This document shows positions 33,393 to 45,063 of a stretch of 64,000 nucleotides of DNA, in pieces. The stretch's first letter is position 1. Every line of letters starts with the position of its first letter. The position numbers and the translations under genes are program-made. The notes beneath the pieces are model-generated. The model was given only the letters and a program-made list of their open reading frames with translations, did not search any database and was not told where the DNA came from. Source of the stretch: SZUA-442 sp963792405 (GTDB taxonomy: Bacteria; Actinomycetota; Acidimicrobiia; Spongiisociales; UBA5794); assembly GCA_963792405.1 (NCBI GenBank), contig CAWBVU010000006.1:806001-870000 (forward strand), given 5' to 3'.

Positions 33393-33684
33393 CGAGCGCG
33401 TCCCGCTGGTTGGGTCCGAGGCCGCGTATGGTGCGGTTCTCGGCGATCCCGATCTCCTCCATCAGACGCTTCGTCGCTACCTTGCCCATGCCGGGCATCG
33501 ACACGATGATCGCCTGGATCTTGGTCCCTGCGACGAGGTCGTCCTCGTCTGCCCGTGCGAGGACGTCGGTGAAGGTCAGGCTTCCCGTCTTGAGGAGCTG
33601 CTTGATCTCGGCGCGGGTGCGACGAGCCTCCGCGGCCCTCGCCAATGCCGCCGTGCGCTGTTCGTCGGTCATCTCCGGCAGCAC
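33376..33684 (-). CDS. mihF: Actinobacterial integration host factor (mIHF)
   Basis: The 102-residue protein shows the mIHF helix-two-turn-helix core VSMPGMGKVATKRLMEEIGI followed by ENRTIRGLGPNQRDAL. It is a nucleoid-associated DNA-bending protein unrelated to HU/IHF and restricted to Actinomycetota, so it is the best single taxonomic marker here. GTG 33684 is preceded by AAGGAGG at four bases. It lies between pyrF and gmk, its usual position. Confidence 0.93.
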   Translation of the reverse strand: MLPEMTDEQRTAALARAAEARRTRAEIKQLLKTGSLTFTDVLARADEDDLVAGTKIQAIIVSMPGMGKVATKRLMEEIGIAENRTIRGLGPNQRDALVARFS

Positions 33685-33709
33685 GTGTCCTCCTTCTCCG
33701 CTTCGGATC

Positions 33710-34426
33710 CTACCGCGGTCCGCCCCCGGATCCCCGGAGCGTCGCGAGGATGGACTCGGCGGCGGCGACGGGATCGTCGGCTGCGGTGATGGGGCGCCCG
33801 ATCACGAGCCAGTGCGCTCCTCGCTCCACGGCGTCGCGAGGTGTCGCGATGCGGCTCTGGTCGTCGTGGAGGTCCGTGGGGCGTATCCCCGGGGTGACAC
33901 GCACCAACGAGGGCGCGGCCTGTTTGACGACGTTGAGCTCGCGGGGCGAGCACACGACGCCCTCGCACCCTGACGCCGATGCGACCTTGGCGAGCGTGCC
34001 CACCATCTGCCCCGGTGTCCGTTGGATCCCGATCCGCTGGAGGTCGTTCGCATCGAGCGACGTGAGGACGGTGACGGCGAGGATCCCCGCCTCCGCGGAA
34101 CCGGCCCCCCTGGCGAGACCTGCGGCGGCGGCTTCGAGCATCTCGGAGCCGCCTGCGGCATGGGCGGTGACCCAGCGGGCGCCGTGCGTCCCGAGCCGGT
34201 ATGCGGCCCGCTCGACCTGGGACGGGATGTCGTGGACCTTCGCATCGGCGAAGACGGGCTTCCCGAGCCGGACGAGGGCGTCGATCGTCATCGGCCCGGG
34301 ACCGTACAGGAGGCCGATGCCCACCTTGAAGCCACCCACGTGGGGGGCGAGGTTCCTCGCCATGCGCACGGCCTCCTCCGCCGAGGAGACGTCGAGCGCG
34401 ACGATGATCGGATTGGTCACCCCCAT
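33710..34426 (-). CDS. pyrF: Orotidine 5'-phosphate decarboxylase
   Basis: The 238-residue TIM-barrel enzyme makes UMP. IIVALDVSSAEEAV starts the barrel, FADAKVHDIP carries the catalytic Lys-Asp network, and VRVTPGIRP with IGRPITAADDP binds phosphate. ATG 34426 overlaps the end of pyrD by ten bases; a GTG six bases further in would give a GTGA junction and is an alternative. It is the last gene of the pyr operon. Confidence 0.94.
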   Translation of the reverse strand: MGVTNPIIVALDVSSAEEAVRMARNLAPHVGGFKVGIGLLYGPGPMTIDALVRLGKPVFADAKVHDIPSQVERAAYRLGTHGARWVTAHAAGGSEMLEAAAAGLARGAGSAEAGILAVTVLTSLDANDLQRIGIQRTPGQMVGTLAKVASASGCEGVVCSPRELNVVKQAAPSLVRVTPGIRPTDLHDDQSRIATPRDAVERGAHWLVIGRPITAADDPVAAAESILATLRGSGGGPR

Positions 34427-35330
34427 GGCACGTACGATCCGACGACGTCGCCGACGCGGGCGAATCCCTGCCGGTCCATGTACCTGGCGATCCCCTTCCT
34501 GACCCGCGTGGCGACCCTCGGGGTGGCGAAGTGCGCCGACCCGATCCCGACCGCATGCGCGCCGGCGAGGAGGTACTCGACGGCGTGGTCGGGATGGGCG
34601 ACGCCACCGCATCCGACGATCGGCACGTCGCCCAGTTCCCTGCGGATCTCGATGATGCATCGGATCGCGATCGGTCGGATCGGTGGTCCCGAGTACCCGC
34701 CGATGACGCCGCTGAGCACCGGCCGGCGGGTCGTGACGTCGATCGACGCCCCCATCACGGTGTTACCCACGACGATCCAGTCCGCCCCTGCGTCGAGGAC
34801 GGCGCGGGCGACATCGCTGATCGGCCGCGCATCGGGCGACAGCTTGGCACCGATGGGCCTGTCGGTTGCCGCCCGCACACCTGCGACGACCTCGGCCGAC
34901 AGCGCGGGATCGAGGGCGAAGGGTGCGCCGTCGAGATTCGGGCAGGACAAGTTCACCTCGATCGCCTCGATCGCTGCGGACGTCATCTTCTCCGCGACCA
35001 GGGCGAAACCCGCCACATCGTGCGCGACGACGCTCCCCCAGACACTGGTCGGGATGTCGGCGAGCCTCGGCGACACCTCTTCGAGCCACGCATCGATCCC
35101 GGGGTTCTGGATCCCGATGCCGTTGAGCATGCCCTGGTCCGAGTGGCCGAGCCGGGGCGCGGGCCTGCCCGGCCACGGCTCGGGTGCAACGGACTTCGCA
35201 ACGGCGGCACCGTACTGCGAGAAGTCGATGGTCTCGGTGAACTCGATGACGGACCCGACCGTGCCGGAGGCCGCGATGAGGGGCGTCGCCAGCGTGATCG
35301 GCCCGAGGTCCGTGGTCAGGTCCACGGTGG

Positions 35331-35334
<4 letters not shown>
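34417..35334 (-). CDS. pyrD: Dihydroorotate dehydrogenase, class 1B catalytic subunit
   Basis: The 305-residue FMN enzyme oxidises dihydroorotate. LATPLIAASGTVG opens the barrel, and VNLSCPNLDGAPFALDP has the active-site Cys that marks class 1 enzymes; GCGGVAHPDHAVEYLLAGA binds FMN. Class 1B enzymes normally work with PyrK, an iron-sulfur flavoprotein, but no pyrK lies in this operon. The start overlaps the carB stop (ATGA). Confidence 0.92.
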
Positions 35335-38580
<3,246 letters not shown>

Positions 38581-38588
<8 letters not shown>

Positions 38589-39738
38589 GGCCGCTCCTGA
38601 CGATCTCGGTGAAGCGGTCGAAGAGCACTGATGCGTCGTTCGGTCCCGGAGCCGCCTCCGGGTGGTACTGCACGGAGAAGGCCGTCAGGTCGTGGCACTC
38701 GATGCCCTCGTTGGTCCCGTCGTTGAGGTTCTGGTGTGAGGCGCTCACCTCGCCGAACGCCGTCGCGACCCTCCCGGGCAGGAGGTCCGGACCCGGCAGG
38801 CCCACCCGCTCGGGTCGTTCCTCACCGGTCAACGACCACAGGTCGACGGCGAAGCCGTGGTTCTGGGACGTGATCTCGACCGTGCCGTCGCAGAGGCGCT
38901 TCACGGGGTGGTTGCCGCCGTGATGGCCGAACGGCAGCTTGAACGTCGTCGCACCGAGGGCGAGGCCCAGGATCTGGTGGCCGAGGCAGATGCCGAACAC
39001 AGGGACCCGACCGAGGAGCTCGCGCACGTTCCCGACCGGCACCGCGAGGGGCTCCGGGTCACCGGGCCCGTTCGACAGGAAGACCGCGTCCGGGCGATGT
39101 GCGAGCACCTCGGCTGCGCTCGTCGAGGCGGGGACGACGACGACGTCGATGCCCCGTCCATTCATGGCCGCGACGATGTCACGTTTGATGCCGAAGTCGT
39201 AGGCCACGACGGTGCCGACGGCATCCGACGTCGAAGGCGACCGATACGGGTGGGGTGTCGTGACACCCGACACGAGGTCCTGGCCGGCCATCGACGGGGC
39301 GGCCCTGGCCAGTGAGAGGAGGTCGCCGGCCTCGGCGTCGGTCCCCACGGCGACGGACATGGCCCCCCTGTCCCTGATGTGTCGGGTGAGCCGTCGGGTG
39401 TCGATCTCGCTGAGAGCCAGGATCCCGCGCCGACCCAGATAGGCGTCGAACGGCTCCGATGAGCGCCACGACGACGCCGTGCGGCTCAGCGAACGCGTCA
39501 CGAGTGCCCTGGCGTGGACGGTCTCGGCCTGGTCGTCGTCCGGTGACGATCCGTAGTTGCCGATGTGGGGCGCGGTCAGCACCACGACCTGCCCTGCATA
39601 GGACGGATCGGTGATGATCTCCTGGTAGCCCGTCATCGCCGTGTTGAACACCACCTCGCCGGTGGCGACACCATCGGCACCCCACGCGGTCCCCACGAAC
39701 TCCTCACCGTCGGCAGTGACGAGGAGTCCCCTCCTCAC
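38581..39738 (-). CDS. carA: Carbamoyl-phosphate synthase, small (glutaminase) subunit
   Basis: The 385-residue subunit releases ammonia from glutamine for CarB. The C-terminal class I amidotransferase domain has the catalytic Cys in VFGICLGHQILGLA and the His/Glu pair in VQYHPEAAPGP; the N-terminal domain has FNTAMTGYQEIITDPSY. The GTG start overlaps the pyrC stop (GTGA). Confidence 0.96.
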
Positions 39739-40994
39739 GGACGCTCCCAGGTGAGGTCACCTCGGAGCACGGTGTGGGTCGGCGCACCGGTGAGCTCCCT
39801 GCCGAAGTAGGGAGCATTGCGCGAACGCGACCGCGATGTCGAGGGCGTCCACACGAGCGAAGGGTCGAACACGACGAGGTTCGCCTCCATGCCCGCCTCG
39901 AGGCGCTGCCCGTGATCGTCGAGGCCGAGGATCCTCGCTGGGGTGGTCGACATCCGCTCGAACAGCGCTTCCTGTCCCAGGCCGCCGACGCCCGCCGCCA
40001 CCGATGCCGCCCACTCGAGGCCGAGAACCCCGTTGGGAGCGTCCTCGAAGGGCACCTCCTTCTCGAGTGCGGCGTGGGGTGCGTGGTCGGTGGCCACGGC
40101 GTCGATGGTGCCGTCGAGGAGGCCTGCCACGAGCGCCTCGCGGTCCTCCTCCTCCCTCAGCGGTGGCATCATCTTGAAGTCCGAGTCGGTCGTTGCCACG
40201 TCGTCATGGGTGAACATGAGATGGTGGGGGGTCACCTCCGCCGTGACGTCGAGGCCGTCCTCCTTCGCCATCGCCACGAGGGCCACCGCACCAGCCGTCG
40301 ACAGGTGCTGGACGTGGTACCGCACGCCGGTCATGCGCGCCAGGGAGAGGTCCCTCGCGATGACGATGTCGTCGGCGAGCCGCGGGATGCCGTACATCCC
40401 GAGCCGCGAGGACACGAATCCCTCGTGCATGTAGCCGGCCCTGCTCAGGGAGGCGTCGACGGCGTGTTGTGCGACCACGCCGCCGAGCTGGGCGATGTAC
40501 TCCATCACCAGCCGCAGCAGCGAGGCATCAGCGACGGAATCACCGTCATCGGTGAAGATGCGCACGCCTGCGTCCCACAGTTCGTCGATGTGGGACATGG
40601 TCTGGCCCCTGCGCTCCAGGGTGAGGGTACCGCTCGGGATCACGTCCACGAGGCCGACGCTTCGACCCCGTTCACGGACGAACCTCGCGAGGTGCCCGGA
40701 GTCGATCGCGGGGTCGGTGTTCGGCATGGCGACCACCGCGGTGTACCCACCCGCCGCCGCAGCCGCCGATCCCGACGCGATGTCCTCCTTCCACTCCTGG
40801 CCCGGTTCCCTCAGGTGGGCGTGGAGGTCCACGAACCCGGGGCCGACCCACGACCCTGACGCATCGATGTCGATGGCGCCCTCGTCGATGCCGGTGCCGA
40901 GCCGCACGACGCGGCCGTCGGCGATGGCCACATCGACATACTCGACGCCGGAGGCGGTGAGGACCGACCCGCCACGGATGACCATGTCATGCAT
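39735..40994 (-). CDS. pyrC: Dihydroorotase
   Basis: The 419-residue class I dihydroorotase has the metal-binding DLHAHLREPGQEWKED, the Asp/His sites in QHAVDASLSRAG and HVQHLSTAGAV, and VATDHAPHA with the catalytic Asp. It closes the ring of carbamoyl-aspartate. I prefer ATG 40994 because GGGAGG stands eight bases upstream; the outer GTG 41003 has its ribosome-binding site too close. It overlaps the end of pyrB. Confidence 0.94.
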   Translation of the reverse strand: MHDMVIRGGSVLTASGVEYVDVAIADGRVVRLGTGIDEGAIDIDASGSWVGPGFVDLHAHLREPGQEWKEDIASGSAAAAAGGYTAVVAMPNTDPAIDSGHLARFVRERGRSVGLVDVIPSGTLTLERRGQTMSHIDELWDAGVRIFTDDGDSVADASLLRLVMEYIAQLGGVVAQHAVDASLSRAGYMHEGFVSSRLGMYGIPRLADDIVIARDLSLARMTGVRYHVQHLSTAGAVALVAMAKEDGLDVTAEVTPHHLMFTHDDVATTDSDFKMMPPLREEEDREALVAGLLDGTIDAVATDHAPHAALEKEVPFEDAPNGVLGLEWAASVAAGVGGLGQEALFERMSTTPARILGLDDHGQRLEAGMEANLVVFDPSLVWTPSTSRSRSRNAPYFGRELTGAPTHTVLRGDLTWERP

Positions 40995-41904
40995 CCTTGT
41001 CACCTCCCAGAAGGGTGAACAGCACGGCCATCCTCGACGCCACCCCGTTGGTGACCTGCTGGAGGATGAGCGAGCGCTCGTCGTCCGCGACGTCGTGGCC
41101 GATCTCGACGCCGCGGTTCATCGGGCCCGGGTGCATGACGACCGCATCGGGTTTGAGCCGAGCGAACCGTTCCGAGGTCATGCCGAACCGCGACGTGTAC
41201 TCGGGGAGCGAGGGAAACACGGACCCGCCGCCACGCTCCGTCTGGACACGGAGCAGGTAGACGACGTCCAACTCGTCGAGTACGGCGTCGAGGTCGTGCG
41301 AGATCCGAACGGGCCACGTCTCCGGGTCGATGGGGAGCAGGGTCGGTGGTCCGACCAGGGTCACGTTGGCGCCCAGGGTCGCCATCGCGAAGATGTCGGA
41401 CCTCGCCACACGCGAGTGGCGGATGTCGCCGACGATCGCGATCTCGAGCCCGTCGAGCGTCCCGAATCGCTGGCGCACCGTCAGGCAGTCGAGCAGCGCC
41501 TGGGTCGGATGTTGATGTGCGCCATCACCACCGTTGACGATCGGGATGTCGAGCCACTCAGCGAGCCGCCACGGTGCGCCCGTCTGCGTCGCCCTGACGA
41601 CCATGAGGTCGACCCCCATGGCGAGCACGGTCAGGGCGGTGTCCTTCAGCGACTCCCCCTTGCTCAGCGACGACGTACCGGGTGAGAACGACATCGTGTC
41701 GGCCGAGAGGGCCTTCGCGGCCTTCTCGAAGGACATCCTCGTACGGGTCGACGGCTCGAAGAACATCGTGGCGACCGTCTTCCCGCGCAGTGCCGGCACC
41801 TTGGGGATCGGGCGGGTCAGGACCTCGGCGAACTCGTCTGCCTCGTCCATGAGTTGCTCGAGCGTCGCCCTGTCCAGGCCCTCCGTGGTCAGGAAATGCC
41901 TCAT
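40987..41904 (-). CDS. pyrB: Aspartate carbamoyltransferase, catalytic subunit
   Basis: The 305-residue enzyme condenses carbamoyl phosphate with aspartate. FFEPSTRTRMSFEKAAKAL binds carbamoyl phosphate, and GDGAHQHPTQALLD and VMHPGPMNRGVEI complete the site. There is no PyrI, so control is probably at the RNA level through PyrR. ATG 41904 overlaps the pyrR stop (ATGA). Confidence 0.96.
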   Translation of the reverse strand: MRHFLTTEGLDRATLEQLMDEADEFAEVLTRPIPKVPALRGKTVATMFFEPSTRTRMSFEKAAKALSADTMSFSPGTSSLSKGESLKDTALTVLAMGVDLMVVRATQTGAPWRLAEWLDIPIVNGGDGAHQHPTQALLDCLTVRQRFGTLDGLEIAIVGDIRHSRVARSDIFAMATLGANVTLVGPPTLLPIDPETWPVRISHDLDAVLDELDVVYLLRVQTERGGGSVFPSLPEYTSRFGMTSERFARLKPDAVVMHPGPMNRGVEIGHDVADDERSLILQQVTNGVASRMAVLFTLLGGDKDA

Positions 41905-42434
41905 TGGTCCCCTCCCCCGCTCATCCACACTCCCTCGTCACCGTCGATCTCCGCGTAGCGCACGGTCACGTGCTCCGAGCGCGACGTCGGCAGGTTCTTG
42001 CCGACGAAGTCGGCGCGGATCGGGAGCTGCCGGTGGCCACGGTCGATGACGACCGCCAGCTGCACCGACGCAGGTCGCCCGAGGTCAGCGAGTGCATCGA
42101 GCGCCGCCCTGATGGTCCTCCCCGTGAAGAGCACGTCGTCGGCGAGGACCACGACCTTGCCGTCGAGCGGCTCCGGGATCTCGGTGGGTCCAATGCGGGT
42201 CTTCGGTCTGGTGTCGAGGTCGTCGCGGTACATGCCGATGTCGAGGCTTCCCGCACGGACGGGACCGCCCTCGATCTCCGCGAGGGCCTCGGCGATCCTC
42301 GTCGCAAAGGGCACCCCCCTCGTGGGGATACCGAGGACGACCACATCCTCGATGCCCTGGTTGCGCTCCACGATCTCGTGGGCGATGCGTCGCGTGGCCC
42401 TCGTCAGGTCGTCCGATGACATCACCTGCCGCAT
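41901..42434 (-). CDS. pyrR: PyrR: RNA-binding pyr regulator / uracil phosphoribosyltransferase
   Basis: The 177-residue phosphoribosyltransferase has the PRPP loop VVVLADDVLFTGRTIRAALD and the N-terminal GIPTRGVPFA. With UMP bound, PyrR attaches to a conserved hairpin in pyr mRNA and lowers expression; it also has weak uracil phosphoribosyltransferase activity. ATG 42434 is preceded by a run of Gs. A PyrR-binding loop, an upstream ORF and a terminator lie directly upstream, so the operon is expected to be autoregulated. Confidence 0.95.
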   Translation of the reverse strand: MRQVMSSDDLTRATRRIAHEIVERNQGIEDVVVLGIPTRGVPFATRIAEALAEIEGGPVRAGSLDIGMYRDDLDTRPKTRIGPTEIPEPLDGKVVVLADDVLFTGRTIRAALDALADLGRPASVQLAVVIDRGHRQLPIRADFVGKNLPTSRSEHVTVRYAEIDGDEGVWMSGGGDQ

Positions 42435-42496
42435 GGGCGCCCCCCCTGGTATGGAAAAGCCGTGCGGCCTGGCGCACGGCATCGGGACGTCTTCAC
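42422..42496 (-). CDS. Putative 24-residue pyr leader peptide
   Basis: A GTG at 42496 with GGAAGGAG five bases upstream opens a 24-codon ORF that runs straight through the terminator hairpin and ends 13 bases inside pyrR. The peptide (MKTSRCRAPGRTAF...) has no obvious regulatory codon run. Its likely role is positional: a ribosome translating it would prevent the terminator from folding. Confidence 0.45.
   Translation of the reverse strand: MKTSRCRAPGRTAFPYQGGRPCGR
42455..42480 (-). terminator. Intrinsic terminator (attenuator) upstream of pyrR
   Basis: GCCGTGCG-ccaggc-CGCACGGC followed by TTTT on the minus strand is a textbook intrinsic terminator, rare for its T-run in this GC-rich window. 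It lies just 21 bases before the pyrR ATG, so it must be bypassed for the pyr genes to be expressed. Confidence 0.8.
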
Positions 42497-42538
42497 CTTT
42501 GCTCCTTCCTTGTCGGCCTCACGGGACCGGGTTAAAGG
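42496..42538 (-). promoter_or_regulatory. PyrR-binding loop in the pyr leader
   Basis: CCTTT (42538-42534) and AAAGG (42500-42496) close a hairpin containing GTCCCGTGAGGCCGACAAGG (42527-42508), which matches the known PyrR-binding consensus. The 3' side includes AAGGAAGGAG, the ribosome-binding site of the leader ORF, so PyrR bound here would hide it. Confidence 0.8.
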
Positions 42539-42553
42539 TTGGCTGTCGGACGC

Positions 42554-42559
42554 AGGCTA
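42554..42559 (-). promoter_or_regulatory. -10 element TAGCCT for the pyr operon
   Basis: TAGCCT directly follows the TAG stop of nusB (TAGTAGCCT) and predicts transcription from about 42547, giving a pyrR leader of about 113 bases. Confidence 0.5.
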
Positions 42560-42940
42560 CTACATCGCCCCGCCGTGGGATTCGGCGTCGCCGATCGCCG
42601 ACAGGACACCGTTGACGAATGCCCCGCTGCGGGCGGTCGAATAGCGCTTCGCGAGCTCGACGGCTTCGGAGATGACGACCGCTTTCGGGGTGGTCGTATG
42701 GATCAGCTCGAAGGCGGCGAGGCGGAGGACGGCTCGGTCGACGGCAGGCATGCGCTCGATCCTCCACGACGAGGACGCTTCGGAGATCACACGGTCGAGG
42801 TCCGCGCGATGCGACCACGCACCCTGCGCGAGCCCTGCCGCCCTCGACGAGAGGGACTCGACGTCGACCTCACTCATACGAAGGGCGTCCGCCGAGTAGA
42901 GCGCACCCAGGGCCTGGACCCTGGCCTCTTCGCGTGTCAC
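42560..42940 (-). CDS. nusB: Transcription antitermination factor NusB
   Basis: The 126-residue all-helical protein (REEARVQALGALYSAD at the start, ERMPAVDRAVLRLAAFEL and AVELAKRYSTARSGAFVNGV later) is NusB, which binds boxA RNA with NusE during rRNA transcription. The GTG start overlaps the efp stop (GTGA). The pyr promoter begins at its stop codon. Confidence 0.93.
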   Translation of the reverse strand: MTREEARVQALGALYSADALRMSEVDVESLSSRAAGLAQGAWSHRADLDRVISEASSSWRIERMPAVDRAVLRLAAFELIHTTTPKAVVISEAVELAKRYSTARSGAFVNGVLSAIGDAESHGGAM

Positions 42941-43497
42941 GACACGCGGGTGATGTAGTCACCCGTGCGGGTGTCGACCTTGACGACGTCGCCCTGCTCG
43001 ACGAACAGGGGCGCCTGGATGACGCGACCAGTCGCGAGGGTGACGGGCTTGGTCGCAGCCGACACCCGGTCGCCCTTGACGCCCGGTTCGGCGAAGGTCA
43101 CCTCCAACTCGACCGACGCGGGGAGTTCGAGGTCGACCGGTGTGCCCTCGAAGAGTGCGACCCGGATCGCCATGCCCTCGGCGAGGAAGTCCGCGGTGTC
43201 GCCGATCAGTTCGGCCGGGACGCTGATCTGCTCGTACGTCTCCCCGTCCATGAGGTTGAATCCCATGTCGTCCCTGTACAGGAACGTGAAGTCCCTCCGA
43301 TCGATGCGTGCCTGTGGGACGTTCTCGCCGGCCCTGAAGGTGCGATCGAGGACGGCGCCGGTCCGGACGTTCTTGAGCTTCATCCGCACGAAGGCCTTGC
43401 CCTTGCCGGGCTTGACGTGCTGATACTCGACCACCGAGAACAGACCCTCGGGGAGGTTGAGAGCCATGCCCGGCTTGACGTCGTTGGTCGAGATCAT
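42937..43497 (-). CDS. efp: Translation elongation factor P
   Basis: The 186-residue, three-domain factor relieves ribosome stalling at proline runs. The N-terminal KOW domain has HVKPGKGKAFVRMKLKN with the loop lysine that reaches the P-site, followed by two OB domains ending in GDVVKVDTRTGDYITR. It follows aroB by 39 bases and overlaps nusB. Confidence 0.96.
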   Translation of the reverse strand: MISTNDVKPGMALNLPEGLFSVVEYQHVKPGKGKAFVRMKLKNVRTGAVLDRTFRAGENVPQARIDRRDFTFLYRDDMGFNLMDGETYEQISVPAELIGDTADFLAEGMAIRVALFEGTPVDLELPASVELEVTFAEPGVKGDRVSAATKPVTLATGRVIQAPLFVEQGDVVKVDTRTGDYITRVS

Positions 43498-43536
43498 CGT
43501 CGCCTCCTTGGATCGCTGCGGCAGGAGCGTCAGGCG

Positions 43537-44584
43537 TCAGCCGAGGCCGATCGCGTCGAGTGCCGCTCGTACGGTAGCGTCGTCGGCGGGCAGCACCTCA
43601 GGTGCCTCGAAGTCGGCCAGCAGCACCATCCGCAGGCCCGTCTCGTCACGCTTCTTGTCGAGCGCCATGAGGGAGCGCACGATCTCACCTCGTGCATCCG
43701 GGGCAGCGGTCGGGAGCCCGACCTTCCCGAGCACGTCCCTTTGCCTCGACTCGCCTGCGAACCCGAGAACGTGTGCGCTCGCCGCACCCGCGGCGATCAT
43801 GCCGATCGCCACCGACGGTCCGTGGCTGCGCCCTGTGGACGTCTCGATCGCATGGCCCACCGTGTGCCCGTAGTTGAGGATCGCGCGGCGGCCCTGCTCG
43901 GTGAAGTCGTCGTTCACCACCGACACCTTCACGGCGACGGAACGATCGACGATCTCCTCGAGGTCGACGCCGACACCGTGGGCCTCGTAGGCCTCGACGA
44001 TGGCCATGTCGGCGATGAAGCCCGCCTTGATCGCCTCTGCCGCACCCTCCACCTTGTGACGCTCGGGAAGGGCATCGAGGACGTCGACATCGACGAGCAC
44101 GGCCTCGGGGTGCCGGAACACACCTGCGAGGTTCTTGCCATCGACGTTCACGGCGGTCTTGCCCCCGATCGCGGCATCCACCGCCGCGAGCAGCGTCGTC
44201 GGGAACATACACCACAGGCACGCCCCGAAGGTAGGTCGCGCCGATGAAGCCGGCGACGTCGGTGAGCGCCCCTCCCCCGACGCCGACGATCACGTCTCCC
44301 CTCGTGAACGACTGGCTGTTCAGGTGCCGGTAGACATCCTCGACCACACGCATCTGCTTGGCCTCCTCGCCGTCGGGAAGCGAGTAGCCGCTCGAGGCCA
44401 TGCCGAGGGATGCGAAGAGGCTCGCGTATCGCTCGGCGAGGGGGTAGGTGGTCGGCTGGCACAGGACGGCCACCCTCCGGCGCCCCGCACCGGCGACCGC
44501 CGTGGCGAGCGCGTCATCGATGCCCCTCCCGACGGTGACCGTCGACACGACCTCCCCGGCGTGCTCGATCAGGTGGACAGGCAC
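43537..44584 (-). pseudogene. aroB: 3-dehydroquinate synthase, interrupted by a 1-base frameshift
   Basis: Two frames together make a full-length AroB of about 349 residues. The first frame (44584 to about 44204) has DGEEAKQMRVVEDVYRHL and VIVGVGGGALTDVAGFIGA, and the second (from about 44202) has TTLLAAVDAAIGGKTAVN, the metal site and NYGHTVGHAIE. The frames join at GTTCCCGACGACG (CCC at 44203-44201): removing one C restores VVYVPTTLLAAVDAAIGGKT. The enzyme makes dehydroquinate in the shikimate pathway. GTG 44584 starts inside the end of aroK with GGAGG seven bases upstream. This may be a sequencing error. Confidence 0.9.
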
Positions 44585-45063
44585 CGGATCACCTCCTCGG
44601 CGACGATGTCGGGGGCCTTCCCCGTCGTCTCCACGACGTGGTCGCTCGCCGCGAGATACCGATCCCTGCGATCCCCGGCGATCGCGCCGATGTCGGCGCC
44701 CCCGTCGAGCAGCGGCCTGCCTGTGCCGTCGCCGAGGCGTCGACCGAGCTCCGCGTCGGTCGCGTCGAGGAGGATCGTCGTCCCCGTGGAGGACATCACG
44801 TCGACGTTGCCCGCACCGAGGATCACGCCGCCACCGGTGCTGATGACAGAGGAGGGACCCGACGACACCTCACGCACCGCCTCCTCCTCCCACCTGCGGA
44901 AGAGCTCCTCCGACACGGCGAACAGCTCGGGGATGGTCCTGCCTGAGCGCTCCATCACGATGGTGTCGGTGTCGACCAGTGGCATGCCGAGCCGCTCGGC
45001 CACGAGTGCCCCGATGGTCGTCTTGCCGGATCCCATCATCCCGATGAGCCACACGTGTCCCAT
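44569..45063 (-). CDS. aroK: Shikimate kinase
   Basis: The 164-residue kinase phosphorylates shikimate. It has the P-loop GMMGSGKTTIG, the substrate-binding DTDTIVMERSG and STGGGVIL, and the lid arginine in GTGRPLL. The ATG shares its A with the aroC TGA (TGATG), and the end overlaps aroB by 16 bases. Confidence 0.95.
   Translation of the reverse strand: MGHVWLIGMMGSGKTTIGALVAERLGMPLVDTDTIVMERSGRTIPELFAVSEELFRRWEEEAVREVSSGPSSVISTGGGVILGAGNVDVMSSTGTTILLDATDAELGRRLGDGTGRPLLDGGADIGAIAGDRRDRYLAASDHVVETTGKAPDIVAEEVIRCLST

Noticed and set aside
44201..44203. Programmed frameshifting in aroB
   Set aside because: The site is only CCC, with no heptameric slippery sequence or evident downstream stimulator, and aroB is not known for recoding. 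An indel is simpler.
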